Assembly: GCF_019443965.1 (NCBI RefSeq)
Contig: NZ_CP040814.1
Location: 1,488,001 to 1,552,000 of the forward strand
Length of the DNA stretch: 64,000 nucleotides
From: Salinibacterium sp. M195
GTDB taxonomy: Bacteria > Actinomycetota > Actinomycetes > Actinomycetales > Microbacteriaceae
Reading direction: 5' to 3'
Numbering within the stretch: position 1 is the stretch's first letter; the number at the start of each line of letters is the position of its first letter. The position numbers and the translations under genes were made by a program. Shown one piece after another: positions 8,317 through 17,614 of this stretch. Below the pieces are notes generated by a model that searched no databases, was not told the DNA's origin, and saw only the letters and a list, made by a program, of their open reading frames with translations.

Positions 8317-11300
8317 GTGTACCTCAAGAGCTTGACCCTCAAAGGGTTCAAATCGTTCGCTCAACCGACCACTTTTGCCTTCGAGCAGGGCGTCACGTGC
8401 GTCGTCGGCCCCAACGGTTCTGGCAAGTCGAATGTGGTGGATGCTCTCGCCTGGGTCATGGGCGAGCAGGGTGCCAAAACTTTGCGCGGCGGCAAGATGG
8501 AAGACGTCATCTTTGCTGGCACCGCTACCAAGGGGCCGCTCGGCCGGGCCGAGGTTATTCTCACGATCGATAACGCGGATGGCGCGCTGCCGATTGAATA
8601 CAGCGAAGTCACGATCAGCCGCACGCTGTTCCGCAATGGCGGCAGTGAGTACGCCATTAATGGCAGTTCCTGTCGGCTGCTGGATGTTCAAGAACTTCTG
8701 AGTGACTCCGGTCTCGGCCGCGAAATGCATGTCATCGTCGGCCAGGGGCAGCTGGATGCGGTGCTTAGGGCGAGCCCCGAGGATCGTCGCGGTTTCATTG
8801 AAGAAGCGGCCGGCATCCTCAAGCACCGTCGCCGCAAAGAGAAAACGCTGCGCAAACTTGACGCGATGCAGGCGAACCTCACGCGGCTCTCTGACCTCGC
8901 GGGGGAGATCCGCCGCCAGCTCAAACCGCTCGGTCAACAAGCTGAGATTGCCAAAGAAGCTGCCTCGATTGCGTCAATTGTTCGGGATGCTCGCGCCAGA
9001 CTCCTCGCCGACGAAGTTGTTGAACTGCGCTCAAGCATCAACGACTTCAGTCGGAGCGAGAGCGAACGTAAGACTCAGCGCATTGTGCTGCAAGAGCAGC
9101 TCGACCAAAACAAGCTACGCGAAGCCCGTCTTGAGCAAGCCCAAGTTGGCGATGATGTTGACGAGGCTCGACGCGTGTCGTTTGGTCTCGAGTCAGTGCA
9201 AGAACGCCTCCGCAGTTTGTACACGCTAGCGAACCAGCGACTGTCGCTGTTGGGTCAACAGGGTGAGGCTCCGACATCAGGCAATACTGTCAGCCAGACC
9301 CTCATCGACGAGGTGAAGGCCGAAGCTGATGCTCTTGCTGCTGGTGTCGCGGATTCCGAGAAGGCCGTCGGTGCTGCTGCTGCCGCAACCGCAACAGCGA
9401 AGGCTGCGCTCGACTCGCTCGACGAAGAGATTGCTGCACAGAGCGCCCTAGTCTCGCGCCATGAGCTAGAAAGCGCCGGGCTCACTGCCCGTGTTGAAGT
9501 AGCCACGTCGACCCTCACCGCAGCTCAGGGTGAACTCGTGCGTCAACAGCAGGCGCTCGCCGAAGCTCAATCGCGGCGCGAAGCGGCCCAGGCGGAGTTC
9601 GAAGCCCTTGAAGCGGAGGCTGGTAATTCCACCACCGAAACTGATGGTTCGCTCGATAGCGCGTATGAGGCTGCCGAGGCCAAGGTTTCCGGCGTGCAAG
9701 CTGAGATCGAGACATTGCGGGATGCCCTCCACGCCTCCGAGCGGGAGCGCGACGCTCTTGCGGCCCGTCAATCGGCGTTGTCCCTCGCCGTCGACCAAAA
9801 AGACGGTTCGAGTGCGCTCGTCGCTGCCAAACTTTCCGGCATCCGAGGTCTCGTTGCAGAGCACGTCAAGATCACGCCCGGCTACGAAGCGGCGATCGCT
9901 GCGGCTCTGGGCACGCTTGCGGATGCCGTGCTTGCGGACGATCGAGACTCGGCCATCAATGCGCTTGAAGAGTCTGCCAGTCGCGATTTTGGCCGCGTAG
10001 AAGTCGTCGTGGCGAACGCCGCAAAACACACTGTCTCGCTGGGTGCTGCCGCCGGAACCGTACCCGCCACCGACGTCGTCACCGCGCCAGACGGAGTGCA
10101 CGGGCTGCTCACTCATGTGCTCATCGCGGACGACCTCGACGCTGCACGGACTGCTTACGGCACGCTCACCAATGCTGCCGAGCTCACCTTCGTGACGCGT
10201 GACGGTGACGTGCTCACTCAGTTCGTGCTGCGCGGTGGCTCGGGAGCGAAACGCTCGCGCCTCGAGTTGGTTGCGGAGCGGGATGCTGCTGCCGACAAGC
10301 TGGGAATCGTCACGACGCAGATCGAACGCACGAGCTTTGAGCTTGACGAGAAGCGCCGCGAACTGACGTCGGCGAAAGCGGATGCCGAAACAGCACTTCT
10401 CACATTGCGCGAATACGACGCCCAGCTTGCCGCGCAATCCGAACTTCTCGGCCGCCACCGGATTCAGGCCGAAGCAGCCCAGGCTGAGTGCGATCGCCTC
10501 GCTCGTGCCGTCGAAGTCGCAGAGCAGGCCGTCGCTGACACCACCGCTGAGGTGACTCGAGCTCAGACGGCTGCCGACGAATATCAGGCAGCGCCGCGAC
10601 CCATGCTTGACGTTTCCGAACGTGAGCCGATGCTGGCCGAAGTGGAAACCGCCCGCGCTCACGAAGTCGAATTGCGCATCCAGATGGAGACGATCCGCGA
10701 GCGCGTGCGCGCCGAGCGTGCCCGAGCCGAACAGCTCGCCGAGCAGCTGGTGAGCGAACGCGAGGCGGCTCAAGAGCAGGCTCGGCTGGCCGTGATCCGT
10801 CAGCGCCAGATTGCTTCAGCGACTCGGGTTGTCGAGATGCTGCCCGCTGTTCTTGACTCGGTTGACCGCTCGCTTTCTGAAGCACGGGTGGATCTTGCTG
10901 CGAAAGAGTCTGAGCGGTCCGCGCAAAACCAAGAACTTTCGGGGCTGCGCCGCGAAGAGTCAGCACTGCGCGAACGCCTCTCGGCCGTCAGCGATAGCGT
11001 GCACGGTCTCGAGATGCAGATTTACGAGAAGAAGCTGCACCTCTCCAGCCTGCTCGAACGATCAGGCGAAGAACTCGGCTTAGTCGAAGACGTGCTCGTG
11101 GCGGAATATGGCCCGCAGGTCGCGGTTCCCGATGACCTGGTGGTCGATGACGGCGCGGGTAATGATGCCGAGGGCTCGAGTGAAGGTGATGCCGCCGCTG
11201 ACTCCCCAATCGAGGAGCCTGAATCATCCGGCCGACCGTTCGTGCGTGCTGAGCAAGAGGTCCGGCTGCAGAAGGCCGAGCGAAAACTTGCCCGTCTTGG

Positions 11301-11916
11301 TCGAGTCAACCCGCTCGCACTCGAAGAGTTCGAGGCGCTCGAGCAGCGCCACAAATTCTTGACCGAACAACTCACAGACCTGTCGAATACGCGTAAGGAT
11401 CTGCTGACGATCATTGACGAACTCGACGAGAAGATGCAAGCCATCTTCTCCAGCGCGTTCGAAGACACGAAGAATGCGTTCAATGAGGTGTTCCCCGTGC
11501 TGTTCCCGGGAGGCACAGGCAGCATCTTCCTGACAAACCCAGACGAGCTGCTCACCACGGGTATTGAGGTCGCGGTAAAGCCGGCGGGAAAGAAGATTGA
11601 ACGGTTATCGCTTCTCAGCGGTGGAGAACGTTCCTTGGCCGCTGTTGCATTGCTCATCGCAATTTTCAAGGCGCGCCCCAGCCCGTTCTACATCATGGAC
11701 GAGGTCGAGGCGGCGCTCGATGATGCCAATCTCGGTCGACTTCTGGCTATCTTCGAAGACCTGCGCCAGACTAGCCAGCTCATCGTCATCACCCACCAAA
11801 AGCGCACTATGGAGATCGCCGACGCACTCTACGGCGTCAGCATGCGCGCAGATGGAATCAGTGCCGTCGTCGGCCAGCGCGTTGCTAAAGAGACGGCGTC
11901 GGTCGAAGCGAGTTAG
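8317..11916 (+). CDS. smc: Chromosome segregation protein SMC
   Basis: 1199 residues, full length. A condensin ATPase that organises the chromosome and works with ScpA/ScpB. Walker A GPNGSGKS is at 31-38. Long coiled coils flank a hinge at about 500-650. The ABC signature LSGGERS starts at 1100, followed by Walker B and D-loop (IMDEVEAALDDAN). GTG 8317 starts MYLKSLTLKGFKSF, the conserved N terminus. An acidic linker (about 945-975) sits in the C-terminal coiled coil. The 222 bases upstream hold the 12-base tandem repeat and no other gene. Confidence 0.98.
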   Translation: MYLKSLTLKGFKSFAQPTTFAFEQGVTCVVGPNGSGKSNVVDALAWVMGEQGAKTLRGGKMEDVIFAGTATKGPLGRAEVILTIDNADGALPIEYSEVTISRTLFRNGGSEYAINGSSCRLLDVQELLSDSGLGREMHVIVGQGQLDAVLRASPEDRRGFIEEAAGILKHRRRKEKTLRKLDAMQANLTRLSDLAGEIRRQLKPLGQQAEIAKEAASIASIVRDARARLLADEVVELRSSINDFSRSESERKTQRIVLQEQLDQNKLREARLEQAQVGDDVDEARRVSFGLESVQERLRSLYTLANQRLSLLGQQGEAPTSGNTVSQTLIDEVKAEADALAAGVADSEKAVGAAAAATATAKAALDSLDEEIAAQSALVSRHELESAGLTARVEVATSTLTAAQGELVRQQQALAEAQSRREAAQAEFEALEAEAGNSTTETDGSLDSAYEAAEAKVSGVQAEIETLRDALHASERERDALAARQSALSLAVDQKDGSSALVAAKLSGIRGLVAEHVKITPGYEAAIAAALGTLADAVLADDRDSAINALEESASRDFGRVEVVVANAAKHTVSLGAAAGTVPATDVVTAPDGVHGLLTHVLIADDLDAARTAYGTLTNAAELTFVTRDGDVLTQFVLRGGSGAKRSRLELVAERDAAADKLGIVTTQIERTSFELDEKRRELTSAKADAETALLTLREYDAQLAAQSELLGRHRIQAEAAQAECDRLARAVEVAEQAVADTTAEVTRAQTAADEYQAAPRPMLDVSEREPMLAEVETARAHEVELRIQMETIRERVRAERARAEQLAEQLVSEREAAQEQARLAVIRQRQIASATRVVEMLPAVLDSVDRSLSEARVDLAAKESERSAQNQELSGLRREESALRERLSAVSDSVHGLEMQIYEKKLHLSSLLERSGEELGLVEDVLVAEYGPQVAVPDDLVVDDGAGNDAEGSSEGDAAADSPIEEPESSGRPFVRAEQEVRLQKAERKLARLGRVNPLALEEFEALEQRHKFLTEQLTDLSNTRKDLLTIIDELDEKMQAIFSSAFEDTKNAFNEVFPVLFPGGTGSIFLTNPDELLTTGIEVAVKPAGKKIERLSLLSGGERSLAAVALLIAIFKARPSPFYIMDEVEAALDDANLGRLLAIFEDLRQTSQLIVITHQKRTMEIADALYGVSMRADGISAVVGQRVAKETASVEAS

Positions 11917-11945
11917 GGCGTGAAGCTCGTGCTCCGTGGCGACGA

Positions 11946-12509
11946 TTAGTCGACGCTGGCGAGCGGTTCTCCGTTGACCGTGTGCACGCACCATCCGGCG
12001 CGGAGCTTCTCAACCGTTGAGATTGAACCATTGAGGATGTGGTCGAAATCGCGCCCGGCCAACTGAGAGAGTGTGTAGCGGATGATGGTGCCGTGGCAGA
12101 CGACGATGACTTGCTTATCGGGATAGTCGGCTGACACCTCGTTGAGTGCGGCAATGCCGCGCTCAACCACATCATGCAGGGTTTCTAGCCCGGGATAGCC
12201 GCTATGGTTCGGCCACCGCTCGTTCACCTCGGCAGTCGTGAGACCTTCGCCGTCGCCATAATTTCGCTCGATGAGTAAGTCGTAGGTGCGTCCAAGCTCT
12301 AGGCCAAGTCCATCCGCAATGATCTGCGCGGTTTCGCGAGCACGCTGCAGAGGCGAGCTGACGATCACGTCCCAGTCGGAGCCGCGCAACGCTTCGACGG
12401 CTTCGCGGGCTTGTTGGCGTCCGGTGTCATTGAGGGGAATGTCGCTGGAGCCTTGCATACGGCCCGCAGCGTTCCAGTCGGTTTGGCCATGGCGAATCAG
12501 TGAGAGCAT
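11946..12509 (-). CDS. Histidine phosphatase (phosphoglycerate-mutase-like)
   Basis: 187 residues. RHGQTDWN at 6-13 holds the phospho-accepting histidine. A second catalytic histidine is in VCHGTIIR near residue 140. The family includes broad-specificity phosphatases and cofactor-dependent mutases. At this length and with no mutase-specific insert it is most likely a small phosphatase with an unknown substrate. It converges on smc with 29 bases between stops and is divergent from ftsY. A -10 box lies six bases before its ATG. Confidence 0.85.
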   Translation of the reverse strand: MLSLIRHGQTDWNAAGRMQGSSDIPLNDTGRQQAREAVEALRGSDWDVIVSSPLQRARETAQIIADGLGLELGRTYDLLIERNYGDGEGLTTAEVNERWPNHSGYPGLETLHDVVERGIAALNEVSADYPDKQVIVVCHGTIIRYTLSQLAGRDFDHILNGSISTVEKLRAGWCVHTVNGEPLASVD

Positions 12510-12515
12510 TCAAAA

Positions 12516-12521
12516 ACCCTA
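12516..12521 (-). promoter_or_regulatory. -10 box TAGGGT, leaderless spacing
   Basis: On the minus strand TAGGGT ends six bases before the ATG at 12509, so the predicted transcript starts at the initiation codon. Confidence 0.5.
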
Positions 12522-12552
12522 GCGCGGTTAGGGAGCGGTGCCCTACCTGCCT

Positions 12553-12558
12553 TAACCT
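12553..12558 (+). promoter_or_regulatory. -10 box TAACCT of ftsY, leaderless spacing
   Basis: TAACCT is followed by six bases (GTAGTC) and the ftsY ATG. No purine-rich ribosome-binding site is present. Confidence 0.5.
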
Positions 12559-12564
12559 GTAGTC

Positions 12565-13437
12565 ATGGCAGCATCCTGGTCGCTTTCGGGCGCACTCAAA
12601 TCTATGTTCGCGCGTGACACGATCGACGCCGATACGTGGAACGATCTCGAAGACGCAATGATCTCGGCCGACTTTGGCCCCGATGTCACCGACTCCGTCA
12701 TTGATGAGTTGCGCGTGAGCGTCGCGAAGTACAAAACCGATGACCCAGCAGACCTGAAGCGGATGCTGCGCGAAACCCTTGAGGAACGGCTTTCTCGCCT
12801 CGATCCCACGCTCACGCTCAGCGCCCGCCCCGCAGTGGTGCTCGTCGTGGGGGTCAATGGCGTCGGAAAGACCACCACGATCGGCAAGTTCTCGAAATTT
12901 TTGGTCGGCCACGGCCGCACCGTTGTTGTTGGTGCCGCTGACACGTTCCGGGCTGCTGCTGTTGAGCAGTTGGCGACGTGGGCAGAGCGCGGGGGAGCAG
13001 AGATTGTGCGTCCTCAGCAGCAGGGCCAAGATCCGGCATCCGTCGCCTTCCAGACCGTGGAACGTGCCCAACGTGACTCGATCGACATCGCCATCATCGA
13101 CACTGCCGGCCGGCTGCAGACTAAGAGCGGTCTGATGGATGAACTCGGCAAGATTCGTCGAGTGGTTGAGAAGCAGACGGAGATTGCCGAAGTGCTCCTC
13201 GTGCTTGACGCCACCACCGGTCAAAACGGTGTTGCGCAGGCGGAGGCGTTCATCCAACATGCGGGGGTGACCGGATTGGTGATCACGAAACTCGACGGCT
13301 CAGCTAAAGCGGGATTTGTGTTGGCGGTGCAGGAACGCACCGGCATTCCGATCAAACTCGTTGGTCAGGGCGAGGGCATCAACGATCTCACGGGCTTCAC
13401 GCCGCACGTTTTTGTGCAGAACCTCGTCGGCGCTTAG
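12565..13437 (+). CDS. ftsY: Signal recognition particle receptor FtsY
   Basis: 290 residues. The SRP receptor GTPase that docks Ffh-ribosome complexes at the membrane. The four-helix N domain is at 1-85. The G domain has GVNGVGKT at 96-103, a DTAGRLQTKS loop and TKLDGSAKAG. The acidic A domain of E. coli FtsY is absent, as is common in actinobacteria. The last stop overlaps the stop of the convergent carbonic-anhydrase-like gene (TTAG). Ffh is encoded 1.5 kb away. Confidence 0.97.
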   Translation: MAASWSLSGALKSMFARDTIDADTWNDLEDAMISADFGPDVTDSVIDELRVSVAKYKTDDPADLKRMLRETLEERLSRLDPTLTLSARPAVVLVVGVNGVGKTTTIGKFSKFLVGHGRTVVVGAADTFRAAAVEQLATWAERGGAEIVRPQQQGQDPASVAFQTVERAQRDSIDIAIIDTAGRLQTKSGLMDELGKIRRVVEKQTEIAEVLLVLDATTGQNGVAQAEAFIQHAGVTGLVITKLDGSAKAGFVLAVQERTGIPIKLVGQGEGINDLTGFTPHVFVQNLVGA

Positions 13438-13955
13438 TTTCCGACAGCGTTATGGGCGGCAGAAATGTCGAGGTAGTGGCTAGCGTTCGCACGCACGCCC
13501 GCAATTTCTTCTTCGCTGAGGGCGCGGCGCACCTTGGCGGGAACGCCAGCAACGAGGGATCCAGGCGGCACGATGGTGCCCTCGAGCACGACAGCGCCGG
13601 CGGCGACGAGTGATCCGGTGCCGATGACGGCTCCGTTGAGCACCGTGGCGCTCATGCCAATAAGGCAGTCGTCTTCGACCGTGCAGCCGTGCAATACCGC
13701 TGCGTGGCCAACGCTCACGCCCGAGCCGACGACAGTCGGAAAGCCCTCATCGCAGTGCACGGTGACGTTATCTTGCAGGTTAGATCCTTCGCCGATCGTG
13801 ATCGAGTCGACGTCGGCACGCAGCACTGCGCCGTAAAAGATGCTGGCGCGTTCGCTTAGCGTGACTCGGCCGATCAGTGTCGCGTTTGGCGCGAGGAAAA
13901 CGCTGTCGGCAACCTGGGGAGTATGGCCGGCGATGGGCACGATAAGAGCTGTCAT
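13434..13955 (-). CDS. Gamma carbonic anhydrase family protein
   Basis: 173 residues of left-handed beta-helix hexapeptide repeats (IG.GS.., V..G..). Metal-ligand-type histidines occur in NVTVHCDEG and VSVGHAAVLHGC, as in the Paa-Y/YrdA/CaiE group. These are predicted zinc or iron carbonic-anhydrase-like enzymes of uncertain activity. The gene has its own -10 box six bases before the ATG, and its stop codon overlaps that of ftsY. Confidence 0.85.
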   Translation of the reverse strand: MTALIVPIAGHTPQVADSVFLAPNATLIGRVTLSERASIFYGAVLRADVDSITIGEGSNLQDNVTVHCDEGFPTVVGSGVSVGHAAVLHGCTVEDDCLIGMSATVLNGAVIGTGSLVAAGAVVLEGTIVPPGSLVAGVPAKVRRALSEEEIAGVRANASHYLDISAAHNAVGN

Positions 13956-13961
13956 GCCTCT

Positions 13962-13967
13962 AAGATA
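13962..13967 (-). promoter_or_regulatory. -10 box TATCTT, leaderless spacing
   Basis: Minus-strand TATCTT ends six bases before the ATG at 13955. Confidence 0.5.
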
Positions 13968-14031
13968 TCGCGCGCAGTCTGCTGAGTGTGGCGAGTCTGT
14001 CAGCCTGCCGAGTGCGGGCGACGGCAGCCGG

Positions 14032-14913
14032 TTAGCGAGAGAACCGCGACGCGATCTCGATCATCACTTTTTCGTCTCCGGCGTAGATGCCCTCGGCGCG
14101 GGGCCAGTGCCCGATCACATCGGTGAAGCCGAGCGCCTCAGCGCGACCGACAGCGTCTTCCCAGCTGTCGACACTTTCGAGACTGAATTGGGGTGCGCCA
14201 TCCAGGTTCAGGTAGCGGTCAAGGGTGGCGGATGCTCGTCCGGCCTTCTCGAGGGCGTCATCCATGCGCGCCGACGTGTCGCCGACAATCTGCCACCACT
14301 CGTCGAGGGTGTCGGCGGTGCGGCCGAGAGTGAGCCAGCCATCAGCGAGTTCTGCGGTGAGCCGCAAACCGCGGGGGCCCTCAGCGGCAACCACGAAGGG
14401 CATCCGGGGGCGCTGGACTGGTGCCCCGACCATCCGAGCATTCACCGCGGTAAACCAGTCGCCGCTGAAGCTGATTCCGCCGCTTCCGGGATCTTCGAAG
14501 CGCAGAAGTTCGTCGAGACCGCGCACAAATTCTTCGAAGCGGGCGTGACGTTCACGGGGATTGAGCTCCGCTTGCCCGAGCACGACGGAATCGAAGCCGG
14601 TGCCGCCAGAGCCGACGCCGAGCAGAAAGCGCCCTTCGCTCACGTCATCGAGGGTCGCAAGTTCTTTGGCGAATGGCACCGGATGCCGATAGTTGGGTGA
14701 GGCCACGAAGGTTCCGAGTCCAATGCGGCTGGTCACGCTCGCGGCCGCTGTGAGGGTCGGAATCGTGGCGTACCACTGCTCATCTGCGAGGGAACGCCAC
14801 GATAAGTGGTCGTAGATCCACGCGTGATCGAAGCCGAGTTCCTCGGCGTGAATCCAGCGGTGCTTGGCTTCAGCCCAGGGCTGTTGGGGGAGTATTACGA
14901 TGCCGTGTCTCAC
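14032..14913 (-). CDS. Luciferase-like (LLM class) F420-type oxidoreductase
   Basis: 293 residues, TIM-barrel bacterial luciferase-like family. Markers are the FDHAWIYDHLSWR motif near residue 30, GLGTFVASPNYRHPVPFAKE, and GRFLLGVGSGGTGFDS. Actinobacterial members usually use coenzyme F420, some FMN; the sequence does not decide which. The substrate is unknown. It starts with GTG at 14913 just after a TAGGGT -10 box. It is divergent from ffh, and a second luciferase-like gene lies on the other side of ffh. Confidence 0.82.
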   Translation of the reverse strand: MRHGIVILPQQPWAEAKHRWIHAEELGFDHAWIYDHLSWRSLADEQWYATIPTLTAAASVTSRIGLGTFVASPNYRHPVPFAKELATLDDVSEGRFLLGVGSGGTGFDSVVLGQAELNPRERHARFEEFVRGLDELLRFEDPGSGGISFSGDWFTAVNARMVGAPVQRPRMPFVVAAEGPRGLRLTAELADGWLTLGRTADTLDEWWQIVGDTSARMDDALEKAGRASATLDRYLNLDGAPQFSLESVDSWEDAVGRAEALGFTDVIGHWPRAEGIYAGDEKVMIEIASRFSR

Positions 14914-14919
14914 GTTCTC

Positions 14920-14925
14920 ACCCTA
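14920..14925 (-). promoter_or_regulatory. -10 box TAGGGT, leaderless spacing
   Basis: Minus-strand TAGGGT ends six bases before the GTG at 14913. Confidence 0.5.
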
Positions 14926-14975
14926 CTCGGAGCCCTTGTCGGGGTGGTGCGTTCGCTCAGCGGCCTCAGACACCT

Positions 14976-14981
14976 TAAACT
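14976..14981 (+). promoter_or_regulatory. -10 box TAAACT of ffh
   Basis: TAAACT ends nine bases before ATG 14991. A GTG at 14985 would lie only three bases from the box, upstream of the expected transcription start, so ATG 14991 is preferred. Confidence 0.45.
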
Positions 14982-14990
14982 GGTGTGATC

Positions 14991-16559
14991 ATGGCCACTT
15001 TTGGAAATCTCACCGACCGCCTCGCGGATACCTTCAAGAACCTGCGCGGCAAGGGCAAGCTCAGCGAAGCGGATGTCGACCGCACTGTTCGCGAGATTCG
15101 CCGCGCGCTACTCGATGCTGACGTTGCGCTCGAAGTGGTCAAGGAGTTCACGGGGCGCGTTCGCGAGCGTGCGCTCGGGCATGAAGTCTCTAGCGCATTG
15201 AACCCCGCTCAACAGGTGGTGCAGATCGTCAACGACGAGCTGATCACGATTCTGGGTGGCGAAGCCAGGCGCATCGAGTTCGCGAAGAACCCGCCGACGG
15301 TCATCATGCTTGCTGGCCTCCAGGGTGCTGGTAAGACAACGCTCGCCGGAAAGCTCTCGAAGTGGCTTGCCGCTGACGGCCACACGCCGTTGTTGGTCGC
15401 GGCCGACCTTCAGCGCCCTAATGCTGTTACGCAGCTTCAGGTTGTTGCCGAGCAGGCTGGCGTTGCCGTTTTCGCCCCCGAGCCCGGTAATGGCAAGGGC
15501 GATCCCGTTAAGGTCGCCAAGCAGGCGCTCAAATTTGCCAAAGACAAGCAGCACGATGTGGTCATCATCGACACCGCCGGTCGTTTGGGCGTGGATGCTG
15601 AGCTCATGAAGCAGGCAGCAAACATCCGCAAGGCCGTCGACCCTGACGAAGTGCTCTTCGTTATTGACGCAATGATCGGTCAAGACGCGGTCACGACGGC
15701 TCGTGCTTTCCAAGAGGGCGTTGACTTCACCGGTGTCGTGCTCTCCAAGCTTGATGGTGATGCGCGCGGTGGTGCGGCACTCTCGGTTGCTTCCGTTACG
15801 GGCCGGCCGATCATGTTCGCCTCAACGGGTGAAGGTCTCGATGATTTCGAGCCGTTCCACCCCGACCGCATGGCAAGCCGCATCCTCGACCTCGGTGACA
15901 TGCTCACCCTCATCGAGCAAGCGCAGAAAACTTTCAGCGAAGAAGAGTCGCGCAAGGTTGCCGAGAAATTCGCCACCGACAGCTTCACACTCGATGACTT
16001 TCTCGACCAGATGCAGCAGCTCAAGAACATGGGCTCGATCAAGAGCATGCTCAATATGCTCCCCGGGGCGAAGGGCATGCGCGAGCAGCTCGAGAACTTC
16101 GATGAGTCGGAAATCACTCGCACTGAGGCCATCATCCAATCGATGACTAAGCAAGAGCGCACCCTTCCGAAGTTGCTGAATGGTTCACGTCGCGTGCGCA
16201 TTGCGCGTGGTTCAGGCTCGACCGTCACCGAGGTCAATGCTCTCGTGAACCGATTCGAGCAAGCCGCAAAGATGATGAAGACGGTTGCCAAGGGCGGCAC
16301 GCCTCAGATTCCCGGCATGGGCCCGATCCCTGGAGGACACGGGGGCAAGTCGGCAGGCGCAAAGAAGAATCAGAAGAAGAAGGGTTCGAAGTCGGGCAAC
16401 CCAGCCAAGCGCGCAGCAGAGGATGCCGCGCGCTCTCAGGGCGCGGTTGAGACGTCAGCACCCGCAGGATCTGGGTTTGGGCTTGGCGGCTCAAAGCCTG
16501 CCGCTGGCGGGCCATCTCCCGAAGAACTTGAGAGCTTGCAGAAGTTCCTCGGTCGGTAA
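14991..16559 (+). CDS. ffh: Signal recognition particle protein Ffh
   Basis: 522 residues. It binds signal sequences and 4.5S RNA and targets ribosomes to FtsY. N domain 1-95; G domain with GLQGAGKTT at 109-117, DTAGRLGVD and SKLDGDARGG. A methionine-rich M domain runs from about 300 to 435 (MGSIKSMLNMLPGAKGM), with the RNA-binding SRRVRIARGSG near residue 400. The C terminus is long, Gly/Lys-rich and low in complexity. The SRP RNA gene itself is not in this window as far as I can see. Confidence 0.98.
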   Translation: MATFGNLTDRLADTFKNLRGKGKLSEADVDRTVREIRRALLDADVALEVVKEFTGRVRERALGHEVSSALNPAQQVVQIVNDELITILGGEARRIEFAKNPPTVIMLAGLQGAGKTTLAGKLSKWLAADGHTPLLVAADLQRPNAVTQLQVVAEQAGVAVFAPEPGNGKGDPVKVAKQALKFAKDKQHDVVIIDTAGRLGVDAELMKQAANIRKAVDPDEVLFVIDAMIGQDAVTTARAFQEGVDFTGVVLSKLDGDARGGAALSVASVTGRPIMFASTGEGLDDFEPFHPDRMASRILDLGDMLTLIEQAQKTFSEEESRKVAEKFATDSFTLDDFLDQMQQLKNMGSIKSMLNMLPGAKGMREQLENFDESEITRTEAIIQSMTKQERTLPKLLNGSRRVRIARGSGSTVTEVNALVNRFEQAAKMMKTVAKGGTPQIPGMGPIPGGHGGKSAGAKKNQKKKGSKSGNPAKRAAEDAARSQGAVETSAPAGSGFGLGGSKPAAGGPSPEELESLQKFLGR

Positions 16560-16625
16560 TCTTTCGACTTCACTGCGTCAGCGAATCGCGCTTCGAGCAT
16601 TTTTCGTGGCGGTCGGATGAGGGCT

Positions 16626-16631
16626 TACGCT
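16626..16631 (+). promoter_or_regulatory. -10 box TACGCT, leaderless spacing
   Basis: TACGCT is followed by six bases and ATG 16638, supporting that start over the in-frame ATG at 16617. Confidence 0.45.
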
Positions 16632-16637
16632 GGGGAT

Positions 16638-17420
16638 ATGACTCAGAGCCGTCCCGTTCGTATCGCCGTTCAGCTTCAACCTCAGCACGCCGAGTATTCG
16701 GTCATTCGTGACCGCGTAATTGAGCTCGAGCAGCTGGGCGTCGACGTTCTGTTCAACTGGGATCATTTTTTCCCGCTCTACGGTGAGCCTGACGGTTTGC
16801 ACTTTGAGGCATGGACCGAGTTGGCATCGTGGGCTGAAATGACCAGTCGCGTTGAGTTCGGCACGCTCGTGAACTGCAACAGCTACCGCAACCCAGACCT
16901 GCAGGCAGATATGGCCCGCACGCTCGACCACATCAGCGGTGGGCGTTTCGTTTTCGGCACTGGCTCAGGCTGGTTCGAGCGCGACTATGACGAATACGGC
17001 TACGAGTTCGGCTCTGTTGGTTCACGGTTGGATGCCCTCGCCGAAGCTCTTCCTCGCATCGAGTCGCGCTGGGCAAAGTTGAACCCAGCACCGACGCGCA
17101 AGATTCCCGTGCTGATCGGTGGCGGCGGAGAGAAGAAGACCCTCAAACTGGTCGCCAAGCACGCCGACATCTGGCACAGCTTCGCCACCGGCGATGCTCT
17201 CGTGCACAAGCTGAGCGTGTTGGCCGACCATTGCGAGGCCGCGGGCCGCGACATCAGCGAGATTGAGCTCTCAAATGAGTTGCGCGACAAGAGTGTCGAA
17301 GATGCCGACAGCATGCGCGAGCAGGGAATTACGCTCTTCACTTTGGGCATTACGGGCCCCGAATATGACCTCACGACCACCAAGCAATGGCTCGCCTGGC
17401 GTGATTCGCAAAACGGATAA
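16638..17420 (+). CDS. Luciferase-like (LLM class) F420-type oxidoreductase
   Basis: 260 residues. TIM-barrel luciferase-like fold with LFNWDHFFPLYG near residue 42, the VEFGTLVNCNSYRNPDLQADMARTLD strand-helix region (quoted in part from a longer run), and GRFVFGTGSGWFERDYDEYG. These are typical of actinobacterial F420-dependent members (often labelled TIGR03560-like). Cofactor and substrate are not determined by sequence. It lies after ffh but has its own promoter. The start at 16638 is chosen from the -10 box position and family N terminus. Confidence 0.8.
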   Translation: MTQSRPVRIAVQLQPQHAEYSVIRDRVIELEQLGVDVLFNWDHFFPLYGEPDGLHFEAWTELASWAEMTSRVEFGTLVNCNSYRNPDLQADMARTLDHISGGRFVFGTGSGWFERDYDEYGYEFGSVGSRLDALAEALPRIESRWAKLNPAPTRKIPVLIGGGGEKKTLKLVAKHADIWHSFATGDALVHKLSVLADHCEAAGRDISEIELSNELRDKSVEDADSMREQGITLFTLGITGPEYDLTTTKQWLAWRDSQNG

Positions 17421-17473
17421 CGGCACCTTTTCGGGGCTTTCTTGGCGATCGGTTCCCCAAGCACTGAAAACTC

Positions 17474-17482
17474 TGGCAGAAT
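17474..17482 (+). promoter_or_regulatory. Extended -10 element TGG-CAGAAT of rpsP
   Basis: TGGCAGAAT is identical to the element upstream of rplS (21034-21042). TTCCCC at 17453-17458 is a weak -35 candidate with an 18-base spacer. The transcript would start near 17489. Confidence 0.45.
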
Positions 17483-17488
17483 AGGCGG

Positions 17489-17614
17489 TTGAGTCCTCCG
17501 TAGCCCGACCCTCTAATCAGGCCCGGATGGAATCCACTAGAGCTTTTCTGCCGAGTGTGCCCCCACGCTCACGGCTAGCGGTTCGCCACCAATAACATTT
17601 AAATCAGGAGAATT
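17489..17614 (+). promoter_or_regulatory. Structured 5' leader of rpsP
   Basis: About 125 bases without an ORF. A hairpin pairs GAGTGTG (17553-17559) with CACGCTC (17564-17570) around a CCCC loop, extendable by GCC/GGC with a bulge. TTCTGCCGAG at 17546-17555 is nearly complementary to the promoter segment CTCTGGCAGAA. AGGAG at 17606-17610 is the ribosome-binding site. Function as a regulatory leader is inferred. Confidence 0.35.

Noticed and set aside
9466..10773. 435-codon reading frame on the minus strand inside smc
   Set aside because: It is a mirror of the GC-rich coiled-coil coding strand of smc, with no recognisable domain and no start signals.
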